This document shows, one piece after another, positions 13,983 to 17,200 of a DNA stretch of 17,200 bases (the first letter of the stretch is position 1; every line of letters begins with the position of its first letter). The stretch comes from an uncultured Hyphomicrobiales bacterium. Lineage in GTDB: Bacteria; Pseudomonadota; Alphaproteobacteria; Rhizobiales; Xanthobacteraceae. The stretch lies in assembly GCA_903891395.1 (NCBI GenBank), contig CAITEM010000315.1, forward strand, positions 1 through 17,200. Reading direction: 5' to 3'. The notes under the pieces were generated by a model. It ran no database searches. It was not told the origin of the DNA and saw nothing but the letters and a program-made list of their open reading frames with translations. A program made the position numbers and the translations under genes.

Positions 13983-14840
13983 ATGCCGCATATCGCCGCA
14001 CAAGATGGCACCCGGTTGTATTACGAAGAGGCGGGCGCCGGCGCGGCCGTCGTCTTCGTGCACGAATATGCCGGCGACTACCGCACCTGGGAGCCGCAGA
14101 TGCGGCATTTCGCCCGCTCCCACCGCTGCATCACGTACAGCCAGCGCGGTTATCCGCCGTCCGACGTGCCGGACGATGGCGCCAAATACAGCCAGGACAT
14201 CGCCCGCGACGACGTCGTCGCCGTGATGGATGCGCTGAAAATCGACAGGGCCCACGTCGTCGGCCATTCCATGGGCGCCGCCACCGCGCTGCATGTCGGC
14301 ATTCATTATGCGAACCGCTGCATCTCGGTGGTCGCCGCCGGCTGCGGCTATGGCTCCAGCGCCGACCCGGTCAAGGTCGAGGAGGCGAGGGCGCAGTCCC
14401 GCGAAACCGGCCAGATGTTTGCCACCGAAAGCATGGCGGTTGCCGCGCCGCGTTACGCCGACGGCGCCACGCGCCAGACCCACAAGAACAAAGACCCGCG
14501 CGGCTTTGCCGAATTCGCCAAAATGCTGGGCGAACATTCGGCGACCGGCCATGCGCTCACCATGCTGCATTTGCAGGCCAAACGGCCGACGCTGTGGGAC
14601 ATGGAAGCCGATCTGAAGAAATTTACGCCGCCGCTGCTGGTCATCGTCGGTGACGAGGACGGCTGGTGTCTCGATGCCAGCATCTTTCTCAAGCGCACGG
14701 CGCCGACTGCGGGTCTGCTGGTCATTCCGCGCTCCGGCCACACTATCACTAGCGAGGAGCCGGCGGCCTTCAACGCCGCGCTCGCCGATCTGTTTGCCAA
14801 CGCCGAAGCAGGGCGCTGGATGTCACCCAGGCCGGGCTGA
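13983..14840 (+). CDS. Alpha/beta hydrolase fold protein
   Basis: The product is 285 residues. The catalytic triad can be placed: nucleophile S96 in VGHSMGA, acid D224 or D226 in VIVGDEDGW, and base H253 in PRSGHTI. The oxyanion/entrance loop VVFVHEYAGDYRTWEPQ replaces the usual HGxxG with HEYAG. Members hydrolyse esters, lactones, amides, C-C bonds of meta-cleavage products, or dehalogenate; here the nucleophile is Ser, so it is not a haloalkane dehalogenase. ATG 13983 was preferred to the in-frame ATG 13947 because GGAG lies six bases upstream, the earlier start would fall in the operator, and homologous chains begin near PHIAAQDGTRLYY. No signal peptide is seen. It is first in a three-gene operon with a membrane protein and an SDR-fold protein, divergent from an importer. 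The substrate is unknown. Confidence 0.92.
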   Translation: MPHIAAQDGTRLYYEEAGAGAAVVFVHEYAGDYRTWEPQMRHFARSHRCITYSQRGYPPSDVPDDGAKYSQDIARDDVVAVMDALKIDRAHVVGHSMGAATALHVGIHYANRCISVVAAGCGYGSSADPVKVEEARAQSRETGQMFATESMAVAAPRYADGATRQTHKNKDPRGFAEFAKMLGEHSATGHALTMLHLQAKRPTLWDMEADLKKFTPPLLVIVGDEDGWCLDASIFLKRTAPTAGLLVIPRSGHTITSEEPAAFNAALADLFANAEAGRWMSPRPG

Positions 14841-14842
14841 TC

Positions 14843-15364
14843 ATGAACGGCGCCCACCTGCCCGAAACGTGGCACAACCTCTACCTCATGCTCGGCACTT
14901 CGTCGGCGGCTCTCATCGGTCTGCTCTTCGTCGCGACGTCTCTGCATCTCAGCGAGATTGTCAACGACGCGGTCTACAAGCTCCGCGCGGAGTACACGAC
15001 GCTTATCATGCTCGGTACGTTGGTGCAGGCGACGGCCATCCTCACGCCGCAGCCGTTGCAGATTCTCGGTGCCGAAATTCTGGCCATGAACCTGCTGGGC
15101 ATTTCGTTTCCCTTCCAGCTCTTGCACAAGGCCGGCAAGGTCCAGGCCTCGCCGCGGCGGGGCGGATTCTCGACCCGCCGCGCGGCGTTCTTCATCACGG
15201 GATATTTGTTCGGCATCGCCGGGAGCGCCGTAACGGCGGCCGGCGCGGAATGGGGCATGTATCTCGTCACGGCCAGCTACGCGAGCAGCCTGATTGCCTG
15301 CATTTGGAACGCCTGGATGATCATGTTGGGCGTAGGGCAAAGCGAAAAGAAACACGCGCGTTGA
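14843..15364 (+). CDS. Small integral membrane protein of unknown function
   Basis: The product is 173 residues with four or five predicted transmembrane helices. The first covers about residues 13-34 (LYLMLGTSSAALIGLLFVAT), then YTTLIMLGTLVQATAIL, ILAMNLLGISFPFQLL, and after a basic loop (RRGGFSTRRAA) two more hydrophobic stretches to GVGQSEKKHAR. I recognise no family. The first helix with its small residues after a short polar N-terminus is reminiscent of other unnamed bacterial membrane proteins. The ATG is two bases after the hydrolase stop, implying coupled translation, and the SDR gene follows after 15 nt. The basic loops suggest a cytoplasmic C-terminus. A role in transport or sensing of the hydrolase's substrate is possible but has no sequence support. 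Confidence 0.85.
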   Translation: MNGAHLPETWHNLYLMLGTSSAALIGLLFVATSLHLSEIVNDAVYKLRAEYTTLIMLGTLVQATAILTPQPLQILGAEILAMNLLGISFPFQLLHKAGKVQASPRRGGFSTRRAAFFITGYLFGIAGSAVTAAGAEWGMYLVTASYASSLIACIWNAWMIMLGVGQSEKKHAR

Positions 15365-15379
15365 AAACGGAGAAATGCG

Positions 15380-16195
15380 ATGGACCTGAAACTTAAAGGC
15401 AAGACGGCCCTCGTCACCGGCGGCTCAGAAGGCATCGGCAAGGGCATCGCACTCGCGCTCGCGAAGGAAGGCGTCGATGTCGCGATCTGCGCACGCCGCA
15501 TGGAGCCGCTTGAGGCCGCTGCCAAGGAGATCGCCAAGGAAACCGGCCGCAAGATCGTCCCGATCACCGCCGATCTGCGCAAGGACGGCGACGCCAGGAA
15601 TTTCATCGAAGCCGCCCACAAGGCGCTCGGCCGCGTCGATATCATGATCAACAATGCCGGTTCGGCGGCCGGCGGCGTCATCGAGCATCTCACCGAAGAC
15701 GACTGGGACAAGGGCTTGCAGCTCAAGTTCATGGGCTACGTGCGCTGCCTGCGTTACGTGCTGCCGCTGATGGTCAAGCAGGGCGGCGGCCGCGTCGTGA
15801 ACCTCATCGGCAATGACGGCGTGAAACCGTCGTACTGGGAAATCTGCCCGGGTGCGGCCAACGCCGCCGGTCAAAACCTGACGATGTCGCTCGCCGGCCA
15901 ATATGGCCGCGACAACATCTCCTTCGTCGCCGTCAATCCGGGCCCGGTGCGCACCGAACGCTGGGCGGGTCTGGTCGACGCCATGGCGCGCGACATGAAA
16001 ATCCCGCGCGAACAGGCCGACAAACTGGCGCCGGCCTCGATCCCGATGGGCCGCATCGCTGAAGTGGAAGAAGTAGCAAACCTCGTCGTCATGCTGGCGT
16101 CGCCGATGATGGAAATGGTCAACGGCACCATGATCGAAATCGACGGCGGTCAGGACAAGGCGCTGATGGACCGCTTCCGCGACCGGCCGAAATAA
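15380..16195 (+). CDS. SDR-fold protein with non-canonical active site
   Basis: The product is 271 residues, classical SDR length. The NAD(P)-binding half is intact: TGGSEGIGKG (residues 13-22, TGxxxGxG), basic residues R39-R40 after strand 2 (hinting at NADPH), D65 and NNAG (91-94). The catalytic half departs from the family. Aligning by NPGPVRTE and the conserved helix, the tetrad Asn-Ser-Tyr-Lys appears as K116, G144, P157 and N161; the YxxxK helix reads PGAAN. A tyrosine at 152 is too far from the usual place to substitute simply. The C-terminus (VNGTMIEIDGG) is typical. ATG 15380 has GGAG seven bases upstream. It is the last gene of the hydrolase operon. It could bind nucleotide without normal dehydrogenase chemistry, or use a different mechanism. 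Fold certain, activity uncertain. Confidence 0.93.
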   Translation: MDLKLKGKTALVTGGSEGIGKGIALALAKEGVDVAICARRMEPLEAAAKEIAKETGRKIVPITADLRKDGDARNFIEAAHKALGRVDIMINNAGSAAGGVIEHLTEDDWDKGLQLKFMGYVRCLRYVLPLMVKQGGGRVVNLIGNDGVKPSYWEICPGAANAAGQNLTMSLAGQYGRDNISFVAVNPGPVRTERWAGLVDAMARDMKIPREQADKLAPASIPMGRIAEVEEVANLVVMLASPMMEMVNGTMIEIDGGQDKALMDRFRDRPK

Positions 16196-16250
16196 GCGCG
16201 TGAGCCATGAAAGCGACTGCAGGTTTTTCGAGAAGCTGATGCGGATGGAC

Positions 16251-16374
16251 GTACGCAAATGATCGCGATTTTCGAGCATGACATATGCAAACAAAATGCT
16301 CAGCGGTGGCGCATTTCGTGCCATAGGCCTTGCTTGACAAGCCTGCCGCCGCGGTCAGACTATTTGCGTACAAA
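16251..16374. promoter_or_regulatory. Candidate promoter and paired operator-like sites before the right binding-protein gene
   Basis: The -35 TTGACA (16334-16339) is perfect; GACTAT (16358-16363) is a weak -10 at 18-bp spacing. The palindromic 12-mer TTTGCGTACAAA (16363-16374) overlaps the -10 end. The 10-mer GTACGCAAAT (16251-16260) is the exact inverse of ATTTGCGTAC (16362-16371), about 111 bp apart (centre to centre), and a partial third copy (ATGCAAACAAA, 16285-16295) lies between. The arrangement would suit a repressor that loops DNA. The rest of 16196-16460 holds no gene. Confidence 0.5.
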
Positions 16375-16460
16375 CAGTAAGCTCGGCCACAGGCGCAGGA
16401 ATTGATCTGAGATACGCGGAGCCGCGTCGCGGCCCGCCGTCACGCAGGGGGAGCCAAGTT

Positions 16461-17200
16461 ATGAAGCCTAAGTCTCACGTATTGCTCGCACTTGCCGTCG
16501 CAGCCGGATTTGCCACGCAGGCTCGCGCGCAAGACACCATCAAGATCGGCGAACTCAACAGCTACAAGACGCAGTCGGCCTTCCTCGATCCTTACAAGAA
16601 GGGCATGGAGCTCGCGCTTGACGAGGTCAACGGCAAGGGCGGCGTGCTTGGCAAGAAGCTGGAACTGGTCGTGCGCGATGATGGCACCAATCCGGGCGAG
16701 GCGGTGCGCGTCGCTGAAGAGCTGATCACCCGCGAAGGCGTGGTGATGATCGCCGGCACCTTCCTGTCGAACATTGGTCTCGCCGTGACGAACTTCGCCG
16801 CGCAGAAGAAAGTGTTCTTCCTCGCCGCCGAGCCGCTGACCGACAAGATCACCTGGGCCAACGGCAACAAATACACCTATCGCCTGCGTGCCACGACTTA
16901 CATGCAGACGGCGATGCTGATGCCGGCCGCAACCGGTTTCAAGAAGAAGCGCTGGGCGTTGGTCTATCCGAACTTCGAATATGGCCAGGCCGCCGCCGAA
17001 GCCTTCAAGACGCTGATGAAGAAGGCACAGCCGGACGTCGAATTCGTCACCGAACAGGCGCCGCCGCTCGGCAAGATCGACGCCGGCGCCGTGGCACAGG
17101 CCATCGACGATGCCAAGCCGGACGCGATCTTCAATGTGCTGTTCGGCGGCGATCTCGCCAAGTTCGTGCGCGAAGGCAACACCCGCGGCGTGTTCAAGGA
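16461..17200 (+). CDS. Liv-type ABC transporter substrate-binding protein (cut by right edge)
   Basis: The first 246 codons are present. A signal peptide (KPKSHVLLALAVAAGFATQA, cleavage after ARA near residue 23) precedes a Peripla_BP_6/LivJ-type lobe. It shows DTIKIGELNSYKTQSAFLDP, then GMELALDEVNGKGGVLGKKL, LVVRDDGTNPGEAVRVAEEL, VVMIAGTFLSNIGLAVTNFA and the hinge to lobe two (KKRWALVYPNFEYGQAAAEAF). In this family the bound ligand is often a branched-chain amino acid, but aromatic acids, urea and short amides are also common. ATG 16461 has GGGGGAG about eight bases upstream and begins the signal peptide. It is only distantly similar to the left-edge binding protein, so the two are not a recent duplication. 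Permease and ATPase genes may follow beyond the window. Confidence 0.93.
   Translation, partial: MKPKSHVLLALAVAAGFATQARAQDTIKIGELNSYKTQSAFLDPYKKGMELALDEVNGKGGVLGKKLELVVRDDGTNPGEAVRVAEELITREGVVMIAGTFLSNIGLAVTNFAAQKKVFFLAAEPLTDKITWANGNKYTYRLRATTYMQTAMLMPAATGFKKKRWALVYPNFEYGQAAAEAFKTLMKKAQPDVEFVTEQAPPLGKIDAGAVAQAIDDAKPDAIFNVLFGGDLAKFVREGNTRGVFK

Noticed and set aside
821..16195. A search for defence, toxin-antitoxin, phage or biosynthetic-cluster genes
   Set aside because: No nuclease, toxin, integrase, transposase, NRPS/PKS or peptide-precursor signature was seen in any frame; the genes are transport, hydrolase, regulator and surface types.

Overview
The window is GC-rich chromosomal DNA whose codon use, gene families and intergenic repeats suggest an alphaproteobacterium of the Rhizobiales (Bradyrhizobium/Xanthobacteraceae-like). 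This is inferred from style; no rRNA or other phylogenetic marker is present. It holds 16 protein-coding genes, two of them cut by the window edges. I see no tRNA, rRNA, CRISPR array, transposase or phage gene.

Layout. (1) 1-406, minus: the N-terminal part of a Liv-type (branched-chain amino acid family) ABC substrate-binding protein. A 414-bp gap follows that carries a palindromic repeat of the kind scattered in Rhizobiales genomes. (2) 821-1267, plus: a small SRPBCC protein, converging stop-on-stop with the next operon. (3) 4074 down to 1264, minus: an apparent four-gene operon of Rieske ferredoxin-like protein, an unknown 82-aa protein, a metal-dependent amidohydrolase and a Bug/TctC periplasmic binding protein. 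A divergent MarR regulator (4160-4636) lies across an 85-bp promoter region that contains an inverted repeat. (4) 4741-6364, plus: a TauE/SafE exporter and a cyclase/kynurenine-formamidase-like hydrolase. (5) 6688-11088: an outer-membrane beta-barrel protein (plus) and a 1009-residue secreted protein of tandem Asn/Gly/Thr repeats (minus), converging on one shared bidirectional terminator. (6) 13808 down to 11248, minus: a complete NMT1/SsuA-type ABC importer (binding protein, permease, ATPase). (7) 13983-16195, plus, divergent from the importer: alpha/beta hydrolase, small membrane protein and an SDR-fold protein that has lost the usual catalytic residues. (8) 16461-17200, plus: a second Liv-type binding protein, cut by the right edge.

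How it fits together. The window is dominated by solute capture (four periplasmic binding proteins from three families) and small catabolic hydrolases, typical of accessory catabolic regions in soil alphaproteobacteria. Substrates cannot be named from sequence. Two regulatory inferences stand out. The inverted repeat between MarR and the Rieske operon overlaps a candidate promoter. A 12-bp palindromic motif, TTTGYGTRCAAA, sits at the -10/start region of both the hydrolase operon and the right-hand binding-protein gene, hinting at shared control by a regulator encoded elsewhere.

I did not find a clearly new defence or mobile system. The most unusual items are the 26-residue repeat protein with its beta-barrel neighbour, and the SDR-fold protein with a replaced catalytic tetrad.
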